Positions 15,126 to 23,990 of a stretch of 64,000 nucleotides of DNA are shown piece after piece. The stretch lies in NCBI RefSeq assembly GCF_009764685.1, contig NZ_VHLM01000010.1, positions 1 through 64,000 of the forward strand, given 5' to 3'. Position numbers and translations under genes: made by a program. How positions within the stretch are numbered: the stretch's first letter is position 1; each line of letters begins with the position of its first letter. The stretch comes from Flavobacterium sp. I-STPP5a (lineage in GTDB: Bacteria > Bacteroidota > Bacteroidia > Flavobacteriales > Flavobacteriaceae). Below the pieces are notes generated by a model. It saw nothing but the letters and a program-made list of their open reading frames with translations. It was not told where the DNA came from and ran no database searches.

Positions 15126-18100
15126 TTACCCGATTATAGCATTCTCACTGATTTTTTCTATTATACTGATCACTTTATGTGCATCGCCATCTTCAAAAAG
15201 TCCAAGTAAACCTTGGTCATTTGCATCTGTAAATGGTGATTCAAAGAGCATACTAGGTTCTATAGTGCCGTTTTTAGTTAGGTACGAAATGATGTTTTGA
15301 ATAAAGGTTATTTGGTCTGCTCTTAAGTTTCCATTGCTTAGAAAGTCTGCAAAAGCTTCTTGTGCTGCTTTTACATCTAGACCAATGATGCTTCTTATGA
15401 ATATGCCAAGTGGCTCTTGCCCGTACTCCTTAACAAAATCTTCTCTTGTTCCTCTTTCTCCTCCATCAAAAAGTAAATCTTCTAATAGTTTGAGTTCTTC
15501 TGCCGTAATTGGGAGATTGGTTGCTAATTTAGAAATTGTAAGTTGGTACTTATTCTCTCTAATATAGCTTTCCACTCTTCTCCTGTAGGGTTTTCCGATG
15601 GTAGAGGATAAGGCAGGTTCATTGACAGTCATAGTAATTTCTGAGTCTTCAATGTTTGAGTAGATTATTTCCTTACTACTTGTTTCCAAATAAATAATTA
15701 GCTCTCTTAATTCCTCTCTGATGCTATCCAGTTTCTTTTGTGAAATACCTTTGTAAAAGTCTGGCTTCTTTATGCTTTCTATCAGAGGTTTGGATCGAAG
15801 TACTACAGGTATGGTGTATTTTTGGCTTAAACCTTCTGCAATGTCAATCAATCCCTCTTCGAACTTTTTCTTGTTTCCTGACAACATTAATGTAGCCATT
15901 TGTAGCTTTAACATCATCAAATCAAAACGTCTGGCTGCTTCGTTAATTGTTTCTGCAATAGGGAGGTCTGAGAGGTTTTCTTCTATAACGTGAACGTCAT
16001 TACTATCTAGATTGTTCCAGCGGCTTCTAACTTTAAATTCGTCAACGTAACGTAAATTCATAGCAACCTGAAATCTGTTTTTGTCTAGTGAGTCTATTGA
16101 CTTGTGTAAAATATCCCTCAAAGAGTGGGATAGTTCTATATCGCCTTCTTCACCCGTTTCTACCAGTAATCTGCTCAGGTGCATTCTGGATTCAAAAATT
16201 TGTTGAGTAATAGGTTTGCTTGTAATGGTTTCCTTTCCTTGTTTCTGTACTTCGAAAAACTCAAAGTTACCGCAAACGTCAAAGATCAAGAAATGTTCTT
16301 TGGGTTGATTTGGACCAAAAACATCAGGACATAATCTAGTTCCGCGACCTATCATTTGCCAAAACTTAGAATAGGAACGCACTACCTTAAAGAACACTAA
16401 ATTTAGTACTCTTACAGCGTCAATACCTGTATCCATCATATCTACTGATACTGCAATCTGAGGGTTGTTTTCCTTGTACTTATCGCAAAAGGAATCAATT
16501 AAGCTCTGTGCATGAGAAACCTCGTTGTGTATCATTGAGATAAAACCTGAAGGCATTGCCGGGTATCTTTCCGTAAAACAATCTACAATGAATTTGGCGT
16601 GTTTCTGATTTACTGCAAACAAGATTGTTCTCCCTAGTTTGTCACCACCTTCAATCTTTAAACCATTTTCCATCAAGGCGTCTAGTACTTTGTTAACGGT
16701 GTCTTTGTTAAACAACCATTTGTTCATGGCACTGGCTCTTATCTCTTCAGGAAATAAACCTGTTGTTTTGTCTTCAAAGGTTTCCTCATACTTTTCTTTT
16801 TCTTTATCGGATAGGTCTTTGTACTTAATTCCTTCTCTAAGAAAATTAGTTGTGATGTCTATGTTTTTATAGGGTGTCAGATATGTTGGTGTAGCTTGAT
16901 GAAGCTCATACAAGAATGTAGGATCCTCATTACTGCAGCCAAAAAGCTCAAAAGTATTGTGGTCTATTCCGTCTTTAGGTGTAGCGGTCAATCCCACTAC
17001 GGTAGCATCAAAATAGTCGAATATAGCTTTGTATCTGTTGTAAATAGAACGGTGCGCTTCATCTACAATTATTAAATCAAAATGTCCTACGCCATAAAAA
17101 CGCTCTTCAGCATTCCGAACATTATCGATCCTGTTCATCATACTAGGATAGGTACTAAATACTAAGCGAGTAGTGTCATTCTCCTTCTCTTCCGTTAGGT
17201 CTATAGCAGATGAGTCTGGTAAGTATTCGCTAAAATTATTTTTAGCCTGTCTTACTAATGCATTTCTATCAGCAAGGAATAGCACTCTTTTTACCCAATT
17301 ATTTTTGAATAATACATCTACTAATGCTGCGGCGGTTCTCGTTTTACCACTTCCTGTAGCCATGACTAACAAGGCTCTTCTTTTATTCCCACAAATGCCT
17401 TTTGCGCCGTCGGTTACTAGTGTTTCTGCAACTCTTTGAATAGCTTCTAGCTGGTAGGGTCTTCCTGCAATATCTGTATTGACCGTTGCTTTACGAAGGT
17501 CTTTTATCGTTACTCTTTTCTGAATTAGCCATTGTAATTCTTCTTTGGTATAGAAGCCATATACTCTTCTAGGAGAACTATAAAAGGTGTCTTCCCATAT
17601 TTTGGTTTCATAGCCGTTGGTATAGAAAATTACAGGTCTTTGTCCGTGCATTTGTTCTAGACAATTGGCATATAAAGTTGCTTGGTGTTTCCCAACTTCT
17701 ATGTCTTTGGTTGTTCTTTTAGCTTCTATGAGTGCCAATGGTTTGCCGTTGTCATCCCATAACACATAATCTACAAAGCCATTTCCTCTTGGATTGTCTG
17801 CCGTAAGAGGCATTCCTTTTACAGGATATTCTAATTCTCTGCCTTCTGATAAATTAAACCAACCCGCTTCTTTCAGATCAACGTCTATAAGATGCTGTCT
17901 TGTTTGGGCTTCGGTAAACTCAGTAGCAATAGGTTTTAAACGAGCCTGTTTTTGTTTTTTAAGCTTAACAACGGCTTGTTGTGTTTGCTGTTTATAGGCT
18001 TCTAGGGTTGCTTCACTTTCTTGAGCTTTAGCCAGAATAGCTTCTTTCTCTTCTTGGAGTTTAGCCACTTGATCTAGTAGCAGTTGCTGTGCATTTTCCT

Positions 18101-18563
18101 GTTCCTTTTGTAACTCCTTTAACTTCCTTTGCGTTTCTCCTAGTTTAGGAATTAGGTGCTCGTTAAAAGCTGCAGGCAACTCAGGAATGGCTTTACTGTA
18201 ATTTTGAGCAAACCACTTCAGGAAATCATAACTATACCTGATACTTATACTCGCATCTTTATTTGTAATACGTTGCCCATAATGAGCTGCATTGTTCCCT
18301 GTTTTCCTAACAATATGTAATCCTTCACTAAGATGATTAGGGATAATATTTTTAATAGCTTCTTCATTCATCAAGTTGATGAGTTCCGTGTTAAATGGTT
18401 TTTCTATATGCTCTAAATCATAGATTAAGTACATACACTCCTCTAACATCAAACGACAATAACTGGCAGTAGAAACAGGTTCAATATTTACCCTTTGCTC
18501 TGCTGTTTTCATCTTTGTATATAGTGATAACCATTCTTGTTTTAGAAAAGTAAAGTTGCTCAT
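15126..18563 (-). CDS. hsdR: type I restriction endonuclease R subunit
   Basis: A 1145-residue motor/nuclease subunit. Residues 1-135 look like a DUF4145-type helical domain, and 140-210 are coiled coil. A PD-(D/E)xK-type nuclease follows, with Asp265 and E-A-K at 280-282. Then the SF2 translocase: Walker A ATGSGKT (402-408), DEAH (501-504), GLTATP motif III (about 524) and a later GRGTRLCPD motif VI. The C-terminal region should bind the HsdM/HsdS complex. It cuts DNA lacking the host methyl mark after ATP-driven translocation. It is last in hsdM-hsdS-AlbA_2-hsdR, 115 bp after the AlbA_2 gene. All key residues seem intact. Confidence 0.95.
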   Translation of the reverse strand: MSNFTFLKQEWLSLYTKMKTAEQRVNIEPVSTASYCRLMLEECMYLIYDLEHIEKPFNTELINLMNEEAIKNIIPNHLSEGLHIVRKTGNNAAHYGQRITNKDASISIRYSYDFLKWFAQNYSKAIPELPAAFNEHLIPKLGETQRKLKELQKEQENAQQLLLDQVAKLQEEKEAILAKAQESEATLEAYKQQTQQAVVKLKKQKQARLKPIATEFTEAQTRQHLIDVDLKEAGWFNLSEGRELEYPVKGMPLTADNPRGNGFVDYVLWDDNGKPLALIEAKRTTKDIEVGKHQATLYANCLEQMHGQRPVIFYTNGYETKIWEDTFYSSPRRVYGFYTKEELQWLIQKRVTIKDLRKATVNTDIAGRPYQLEAIQRVAETLVTDGAKGICGNKRRALLVMATGSGKTRTAAALVDVLFKNNWVKRVLFLADRNALVRQAKNNFSEYLPDSSAIDLTEEKENDTTRLVFSTYPSMMNRIDNVRNAEERFYGVGHFDLIIVDEAHRSIYNRYKAIFDYFDATVVGLTATPKDGIDHNTFELFGCSNEDPTFLYELHQATPTYLTPYKNIDITTNFLREGIKYKDLSDKEKEKYEETFEDKTTGLFPEEIRASAMNKWLFNKDTVNKVLDALMENGLKIEGGDKLGRTILFAVNQKHAKFIVDCFTERYPAMPSGFISMIHNEVSHAQSLIDSFCDKYKENNPQIAVSVDMMDTGIDAVRVLNLVFFKVVRSYSKFWQMIGRGTRLCPDVFGPNQPKEHFLIFDVCGNFEFFEVQKQGKETITSKPITQQIFESRMHLSRLLVETGEEGDIELSHSLRDILHKSIDSLDKNRFQVAMNLRYVDEFKVRSRWNNLDSNDVHVIEENLSDLPIAETINEAARRFDLMMLKLQMATLMLSGNKKKFEEGLIDIAEGLSQKYTIPVVLRSKPLIESIKKPDFYKGISQKKLDSIREELRELIIYLETSSKEIIYSNIEDSEITMTVNEPALSSTIGKPYRRRVESYIRENKYQLTISKLATNLPITAEELKLLEDLLFDGGERGTREDFVKEYGQEPLGIFIRSIIGLDVKAAQEAFADFLSNGNLRADQITFIQNIISYLTKNGTIEPSMLFESPFTDANDQGLLGLFEDGDAHKVISIIEKISENAIIG

Positions 18564-18678
18564 GAAATAAATAATTCTATTAATACTGACGACTTCTATT
18601 ATTTTAACGTTGCTGTTGTAATATGTTTTTACGGGTGTTTTATCAACAATTTATCAACATTTAAGCTTTATTTCATCA

Positions 18679-20316
18679 CTAATTGTTGATAAAATATTTA
18701 GTACTTTTCCGTTCCCCTTCTTTCGTTAACAAGCCTTTATCTAACATTTCGTCTAATTTTGCTTTTAATGTACGTTGCTTTATCTCCTCGCCAATCCTTC
18801 TATTAATTTCACTGATTGAACTTTTCGGATAGTTTTTTAAATCTTCGTAAATGAGTTCTTGCAGACGATGGGGTTCAATTCGTTTTAGATTAGTCTTTTC
18901 GACAAAATCATTACTTCTTAAGAACTCAGGGTTAACATAGTAAAGTGTTCCTTTTGTTTTTCCTTTAGAAAGAATTAATTCAAAATCTAATAATCGACCA
19001 ATCCAGATATGTAACCCATTAGGTTTATTCACATTTAAGATTGTAGCTAGTTCTATGGCAGATACACCATCGTTTTGAGCTATTAAACCTAATGCTATTA
19101 ATTCCCTTTGTCTAAGCTGTAGCTCTTTTGAAGCCTTATCCATTAATCTTAAAACTTCATTGTTTATGATTTGTTTCTTGATGGTAACAACAACTCTATC
19201 GTCACCTTCGAAGACCAATGGCACTTCTTTACCATTACCGAGTAATAACTCATATACTTTGTCATAACCACTTCCTTCTTTCTCCATTAACTTTAAATCG
19301 TAAAAAAGCTTTGCTAGTAGGGGGTTTCGTTGTACTGATTTGGTTAAGATGTTTTCAGGAGTAACACCAAGAGGTAATAATCCAGGGCTGTGTATTTCAA
19401 GACGATCATTGTACAAATTGATAAAGATGTCTCCACGCATTGAGTAATTGCGGTGCGCAAAAGCATTTGCGATTAACTCTCTAATTACTTCTGGAGGATA
19501 ATTGTAAATGTTCTTTCTAAAAATACCATCAGAAACCTCTACAAATTCGTTCCAGTCTGGTATTTGAGTCAATAAATCATTAATGAGTTCTTTAGGGTTT
19601 TGTGCGTAATCATCCCAGACTTTTTTAAACACTTTTCGTTCGTCTATATCGTATTTTATAAACTGAACTGATGGAGGATAATGTATTACAGCTCTGTCTT
19701 TTCTGTTTCCTATCCAAAGAATTCCTAGATTAGTTAGAATTCCGTTATTTGTTAAAAAGTAATGGTCAACTATTTCTTCATCGTGCATCTCTTTTATAAA
19801 CTGACTCACTCTTTCGGAAGAACGGATGTCCTTTAGAAACTGATTTAACTTAGAGACGTCGCATTCAGACAATGGGATTTTTTTAACGGTCTTGTCTTCC
19901 CAAACAAAAGCGTTTTTTTCTGCAAACAAACGTTCTATGTCATCAGAGAGGATAGGTTTGCATTGATCGGAAACTCGCATATAATACTTACCGTCAGTGG
20001 TACAGGCGATAGATTGACTGCTTCTGAAAACAGTTAGTTCTATGTATTCTCCACCGTTTTCTGATTGTATTATTTTTGGCGCAATTCCAACATTTAAGGC
20101 TAGAGCAGGTATTTTTATCTGAATAGCCTCAATTAGATCTGGATTTATTTTTTGAGTAGGTTCAGGTGAACTTTGGTTGTCTTCTATTCCTATTAGAATT
20201 TTTCCTCCAGAGCTGTTAGCAAAGCATACGCAATCCTTAGCTAACTCTTTCCAATTCGCCTTTTTGCCTTCAATGATAGAAAGTGATTTTTTATCTAAAA
20301 TACCGTTCTCCTTCAT
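18679..20316 (-). CDS. AlbA_2/HATPase protein encoded within the type I RM operon
   Basis: A 545-residue protein. Residues about 5-130 are an AlbA_2 (Schlafen-like) domain (IEGKKANWKELAKDCVCFAN, then SSGGKILIGIEDN). Residues about 265-400 are a HATPase_c_4-like part with REL-I-ANAFAHRNYS as N-box and EGSGYDKVYELL as glycine box. The C-terminus has winged-helix segments (VSAIELATILNVNKPNG). Genes of this kind are known between hsd genes in several bacteria (for example the mlo/rlo genes of Campylobacter hsd loci), with an unproven role in regulation or added defence. It starts 24 nt after hsdS and precedes hsdR by 115 nt, so it belongs to the operon. Confidence 0.87.
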   Translation of the reverse strand: MKENGILDKKSLSIIEGKKANWKELAKDCVCFANSSGGKILIGIEDNQSSPEPTQKINPDLIEAIQIKIPALALNVGIAPKIIQSENGGEYIELTVFRSSQSIACTTDGKYYMRVSDQCKPILSDDIERLFAEKNAFVWEDKTVKKIPLSECDVSKLNQFLKDIRSSERVSQFIKEMHDEEIVDHYFLTNNGILTNLGILWIGNRKDRAVIHYPPSVQFIKYDIDERKVFKKVWDDYAQNPKELINDLLTQIPDWNEFVEVSDGIFRKNIYNYPPEVIRELIANAFAHRNYSMRGDIFINLYNDRLEIHSPGLLPLGVTPENILTKSVQRNPLLAKLFYDLKLMEKEGSGYDKVYELLLGNGKEVPLVFEGDDRVVVTIKKQIINNEVLRLMDKASKELQLRQRELIALGLIAQNDGVSAIELATILNVNKPNGLHIWIGRLLDFELILSKGKTKGTLYYVNPEFLRSNDFVEKTNLKRIEPHRLQELIYEDLKNYPKSSISEINRRIGEEIKQRTLKAKLDEMLDKGLLTKEGERKSTKYFINN

Positions 20317-20340
20317 AATACTTTTTTTGATGCAATTAGT

Positions 20341-21480
20341 TTACAATTCTCCTTTAAACGCCTTTTGCAATAGGCTGTTAAACAACTCCTCTGATTTTAT
20401 TAAACTTGCTTGTGCTATGGCTTTCTGTTCTTGTATCAGTGAAAGACGTTCTGCAAATTGATTTTGTAGTTTCACTGGAGGAATGACTATTGGAAGTTTA
20501 ATGATGATATTTTTATTAAGATTAGCCATTGTCACTCCCTGTGCTTTCTCGTATAATTTTTCAACTGTTGAACGATGTGATAATAACCAATAACAAAAAA
20601 CTACATTGATGTTTTCTTTAAATCTCAGATATAGGCTTCCTGTTCCACAAAAGGACTTCTCCCTATCGACAACACCAATTTTGCTTAAATCTCCCCTACG
20701 CGCCATCACAATATCTCCTATATTCAAATGGTAATTTGGCAAAGAGTCGTACTTCTCATCTGTAATTTTAACTGAAGACTTATATTCTATACTTCCTTTC
20801 TTAATATTAGTAGGGTTAATTAAAGGAATTCCCTCGTCTACATAATCTGACATGTGTAATTGAGAACCAAAAGGACCTATTTGGATTTTTTTACAATAAT
20901 TTCCCAGAATATCAACTGGCCACCCCTTAGGATTACTCACAGGATCTCCAAACATATCCAAGAAAAGTGCCTGTGTGAGTTCGTCATACTTAGCAATTAA
21001 TGCTTTGTCGTTCTGTCTCACGGCATCTGCGGCATCAAGAATATTGGCTATTTTTTGTTGTTGTGGTAATGGGGGTAGGGGGATTTTGATGGTTTCTAAT
21101 GATGACTTAGTTAATTTCCCTCTTGTTGCTCCATTAATGTACAAGTTCAAATCAGTATGATTCAAATAATACATCAGATATTCTAAAACTAAATTCTCTT
21201 TTGCAGTTAAGACATGTGCATGATTGTTGACCCATACTTTTTCATTGTATAAAACAGCACACCGTTGATTAAATCCCCAACTTCCTCCATCTTCTGCTAC
21301 GCAAAGAATCTTCTCATCAAAAATATACTCATCAATATATCCCATTATGTTATTTGCACCAATGTACGGGTATAATGGTTTTGACTCTTTTAATTCTCTT
21401 TGAGAGGAATTTAAAGGTACCCTCTTATTGTCTAAGTTATTTACTATCTCTTTTAAAGAAACTAAATTCCACTTACTCAT
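20341..21480 (-). CDS. hsdS: type I RM specificity subunit
   Basis: A 379-residue protein with the two-half design of HsdS: TRD1 (about 1-130) ends in the conserved helix IKIPLPPLPQQQKIANILDA, and TRD2 (about 185-340) ends in a helix preceded by LPIVIPPVKLQNQFAERL. The halves should read the two parts of a bipartite recognition sequence, which cannot be predicted here. Its start overlaps the hsdM stop by 4 nt (ATGA), so the two are co-translated in the HsdM2S methyltransferase. The C-terminus ends with NSLLQKAFKGEL, a normal HsdS end, so the subunit is full length. Confidence 0.95.
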   Translation of the reverse strand: MSKWNLVSLKEIVNNLDNKRVPLNSSQRELKESKPLYPYIGANNIMGYIDEYIFDEKILCVAEDGGSWGFNQRCAVLYNEKVWVNNHAHVLTAKENLVLEYLMYYLNHTDLNLYINGATRGKLTKSSLETIKIPLPPLPQQQKIANILDAADAVRQNDKALIAKYDELTQALFLDMFGDPVSNPKGWPVDILGNYCKKIQIGPFGSQLHMSDYVDEGIPLINPTNIKKGSIEYKSSVKITDEKYDSLPNYHLNIGDIVMARRGDLSKIGVVDREKSFCGTGSLYLRFKENINVVFCYWLLSHRSTVEKLYEKAQGVTMANLNKNIIIKLPIVIPPVKLQNQFAERLSLIQEQKAIAQASLIKSEELFNSLLQKAFKGEL

Positions 21481-22952
21481 TTCAACAAGTTTTCTAAGAT
21501 TAGTAACTTTTGTTTATTCTCTTCTTGAAGTGTTTTAATGTCTTGTATAATTACGGCTGGTTTCGCATAAGTCACTTCCTCATACACCACCTCTTTGTAG
21601 CGGTTAATAGACAAGTCCCAGTCGTTGGCTTTGATGTCTGCAAAAGGAACTAAAAAGCTTTTATCAGTGCGGGATCTCTCGGTCTCTTTATCTAAATTAT
21701 GGTAACGACTTATAATGTCTGCGATGTCATTGTCTTTGGTTTCTGCACGTTTGTCATCAAGTGTATATCCATCAGCTTGCATGTCATAAAACCAAACTTT
21801 ATCTGTGCCACCCGTTCCTGTTTTGGTAAAAAATAATACGGCTGTACTTACTCCAGCATAAGGCTTGAACACTCCGCTTGGCATAGAAATTACGGCATCA
21901 AGTTTGTGGTTTTCTATGATTTCTTTTCGTATTTGTTTGTGGGCGTTAGAGCTTCCAAACAGCACGCCATCTGGCACGATTACGGCGCATCTACCGCCTG
22001 TTTTCATCATGCGTAACATAAGTCCTAAAAACAGTAATTCAGTCTTTTTAGACTTCACCATTTTTAGTATTGAACTTTCTACACTATCATAGTCTAAGCT
22101 CCCTTTAAAGGGAGGGTTTGCTAGTATAAGTGAGAAACGTTCTCGTACGTCACCATTGCTTTCGCTCAGGGAATCTTTTCCTATAAGAGTAGGGTTTTCT
22201 ATCCCGTGTAACTGCAGGTTCATGGCACCAATACGCAACATGGTACTGTCAAACTCAATCCCGGTAAACATATCGCTGTTGTAGTGTTCTCTAAACTGTT
22301 TTTCATGAAACCAGTCTGGGTGCTTCTCGTGTATGTATTCCCCTGCCGAAACTAGAAATCCCGCCGTTCCTGCAGAAGGGTCGCATATCGTATCTTCCTT
22401 AGTAGGTTGTACCATATCGACCATCATTCTTATAATATGCCTTGGGGTTCTAAACTGTCCGTTAGTTCCTGCTGTAGCAATTTTAGAGAGTAGGTATTCA
22501 TAGACATCTCCTTTAGTATCTCTATCCTCCATCTTGATCTTGTCGATCGTCTGTACCACTTGGTCTAGTAGTCTTGGAGTAGGAATCATAAAGGTAGCTC
22601 CTTTCATGTACTTAGCAAAAACACCTACTTCGCTGCCTACTTCTTTCATGTGGTCAAAAACGCTCAGTCCGCCCACACTTGGTCTAGTGAAAAGGTCAAA
22701 CATGGCTTGTGGCTCAATATTCTTAAACGAACTCCACCTTAATTCTTGTTGTTCAGCAGTAAAAAGTACGTTGGCTACAGGTTGCTTAATTAGACTTGCT
22801 TTTTTCTCCTCCAGTAGTTGTGTCTCGTCTAGCCTTCGTAGAAATAGCAAATAAGTAAATTGTTCAATCACCGTCATTGGGTTAGAAACTCCTCCTGTCC
22901 AGAAGGACTCCCATATCTTATCTACTTGCCCTTTAATTTCTCCTGTAATCAT
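21477..22952 (-). CDS. hsdM: type I RM N6-adenine DNA methyltransferase subunit
   Basis: A 491-residue protein with an N-terminal helical HsdM_N domain (1-140), then the N6_Mtase domain: SAM-binding motif I as DPSAGTAGF (191-199) and the catalytic NPPF (279-282). It methylates adenine in the host copy of the HsdS target and, with HsdR, forms the restriction complex. The first gene of the operon, it starts at ATG 22952 after a 375-bp non-coding gap carrying a palindrome. Length and motifs are normal. Confidence 0.96.
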   Translation of the reverse strand: MITGEIKGQVDKIWESFWTGGVSNPMTVIEQFTYLLFLRRLDETQLLEEKKASLIKQPVANVLFTAEQQELRWSSFKNIEPQAMFDLFTRPSVGGLSVFDHMKEVGSEVGVFAKYMKGATFMIPTPRLLDQVVQTIDKIKMEDRDTKGDVYEYLLSKIATAGTNGQFRTPRHIIRMMVDMVQPTKEDTICDPSAGTAGFLVSAGEYIHEKHPDWFHEKQFREHYNSDMFTGIEFDSTMLRIGAMNLQLHGIENPTLIGKDSLSESNGDVRERFSLILANPPFKGSLDYDSVESSILKMVKSKKTELLFLGLMLRMMKTGGRCAVIVPDGVLFGSSNAHKQIRKEIIENHKLDAVISMPSGVFKPYAGVSTAVLFFTKTGTGGTDKVWFYDMQADGYTLDDKRAETKDNDIADIISRYHNLDKETERSRTDKSFLVPFADIKANDWDLSINRYKEVVYEEVTYAKPAVIIQDIKTLQEENKQKLLILENLLK

Positions 22953-22981
22953 ATTGTTTTGAGTATGCTATTTTTTAATTG

Positions 22982-23003
22982 TTAACCCTAAAAATAGGGT
23001 TTA
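22982..23003 (-). promoter_or_regulatory. palindrome upstream of hsdM, possible operator
   Basis: TTAACCCT and AGGGTTTAA form an inverted repeat with a 6-nt A/T spacer. It lies between the likely promoter and ATG 22952. No T run follows on the minus strand, so an operator or a leader hairpin is more likely than a terminator. Confidence 0.4.
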
Positions 23004-23161
23004 AAGGCGTAAATATACAGAAAGTAGGGGGTAAAATGATGTATACTTCCCACTTTAGTTATTGCTTATTTAAACTTCTCCACTTCTATTTTGGATCTTA
23101 ATTAATCAGGTTTATACTGATAGCAAATAGGGGTAAAGAAACAAGTTTTAACTTACAATGG

Positions 23162-23181
23162 CAATACCCACTTTTAGTGAT
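23162..23181. repeat. 20-bp direct repeat, copy A
   Basis: CAATACCCACTTTTAGTGAT is identical to 32423-32442. A diverged relative (ATTTTTTAGTGATTTAAG) lies near 32350. It flanks the replication/regulation module on the hsd side. Confidence 0.7.
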
Positions 23182-23295
23182 ATCTAATACGAATCATATT
23201 GATAATTTGGTTGTAAAGATTAGTTATTCAGGAGGTAGGGAAAAGAGAAGTTTTGCGTCTCAATATTCATTATATAGATTTGGTTTAAAATGAAA

Positions 23296-23319
23296 AAAGA
23301 CAGCTGTTACACTGTCTTT
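23296..23319 (-). terminator. terminator of the replication-module operon
   Basis: AAAGACAG and CTGTCTTT pair around an 8-nt loop. On the minus strand a run of six Ts follows. It lies 9 bp downstream of the GIY-YIG gene. Confidence 0.8.
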
Positions 23320-23327
23320 CTCTCTAA

Positions 23328-23990
23328 TTAATCTTGATATTTCCAAAGAAATCCTAATGAACTCTTTCTTTCTCCTCTACAACATCGTGAGATACAGGTT
23401 TTGGATAGTCCGGTAATCCTACTTGCTTCGGCAACGGAATTATAACGAGCTAAAATTTCACCATTTAAAGAGTACTGGAAAACTTTCTTTTTCCTATTAT
23501 CTGTAACGGGTTTAAAGGTATTTTTTAGGGAATAGGACCAATAGCTTCCTTTCCAAAGAGTAGCTGTTAAACAAGCATTAGATATTCTTTTTTTGTCATG
23601 TCCGAGCATTGATTGAATTTCTTTCAAACCATCGAAAGAAGCTATTAAATTACCTGCTAAATCAAACTGGTAGACAGTCTTACTAAAGCCGCCCCCAGAA
23701 TCAGAATTATAGCCGTTCTCTTTGCTGTCATACTGTAGAATGTATTTTTTTTCTTTCTCAGCTAATTCAGTAGTAGATGAAGCTGTATCAATTTGTTCCC
23801 AGCGGAAAGCATCTGCTCCATTCGTAGCGATTGCTTCTTGGAAACAACTGCCAACTTTTTTTTGTGATTTTTGTAAGTGGTCTGCCTTTCGCTCTGCTAT
23901 TGACCTTGTCGTTATTCCTATGTACACTTCATTAGTTTCTTGATTCGTAACCTTGTAAATTATGTTATTCGTTTGCATCATCATCATCAT
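23328..23990 (-). CDS. GIY-YIG nuclease with two NUMOD1-like DNA-binding repeats
   Basis: A 220-residue protein. The N-terminal GIY-YIG domain (about 8-95) shows IYKVTNQETNEVYIGIT, the conserved Arg context (SIAERKADH) and the late Glu (TTELAEKEKKYI). Two C-terminal repeats, VYQFDLAGNLIASF...GSYWSY (about 110-155) and VFQYSLNGEILARY...GFLWKY (about 172-218), match the NUMOD1/IENR1 modules of homing endonucleases. It overlaps the helicase gene by 26 nt, reading a run of ATG codons (five in a row) whose other frame encodes Asp repeats there. It could act in element spread, recombination or cutting of competitors. Confidence 0.87.
   Translation of the reverse strand: MMMMMQTNNIIYKVTNQETNEVYIGITTRSIAERKADHLQKSQKKVGSCFQEAIATNGADAFRWEQIDTASSTTELAEKEKKYILQYDSKENGYNSDSGGGFSKTVYQFDLAGNLIASFDGLKEIQSMLGHDKKRISNACLTATLWKGSYWSYSLKNTFKPVTDNRKKKVFQYSLNGEILARYNSVAEASRITGLSKTCISRCCRGERKSSLGFLWKYQD

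Larger units (their letters stand above)
22953..23327. other. regulatory gap upstream of hsdM
   Basis: No coding frame is evident. It holds a palindrome 30 bp before the hsdM start (TTAACCCT...AGGGTTTAA, 22982-23003), an imperfect -7-like box on the minus strand (TATATTTA, near 23010-23017), one copy of a 20-bp repeat (23162-23181) and the terminator of the GIY-YIG gene. The hsd promoter must be here. Confidence 0.5.

Noticed and set aside
15334..17997. Several plus-strand ORFs opposite hsdR
   Set aside because: They are shadows of a well-conserved 1145-residue gene with no domain of their own.
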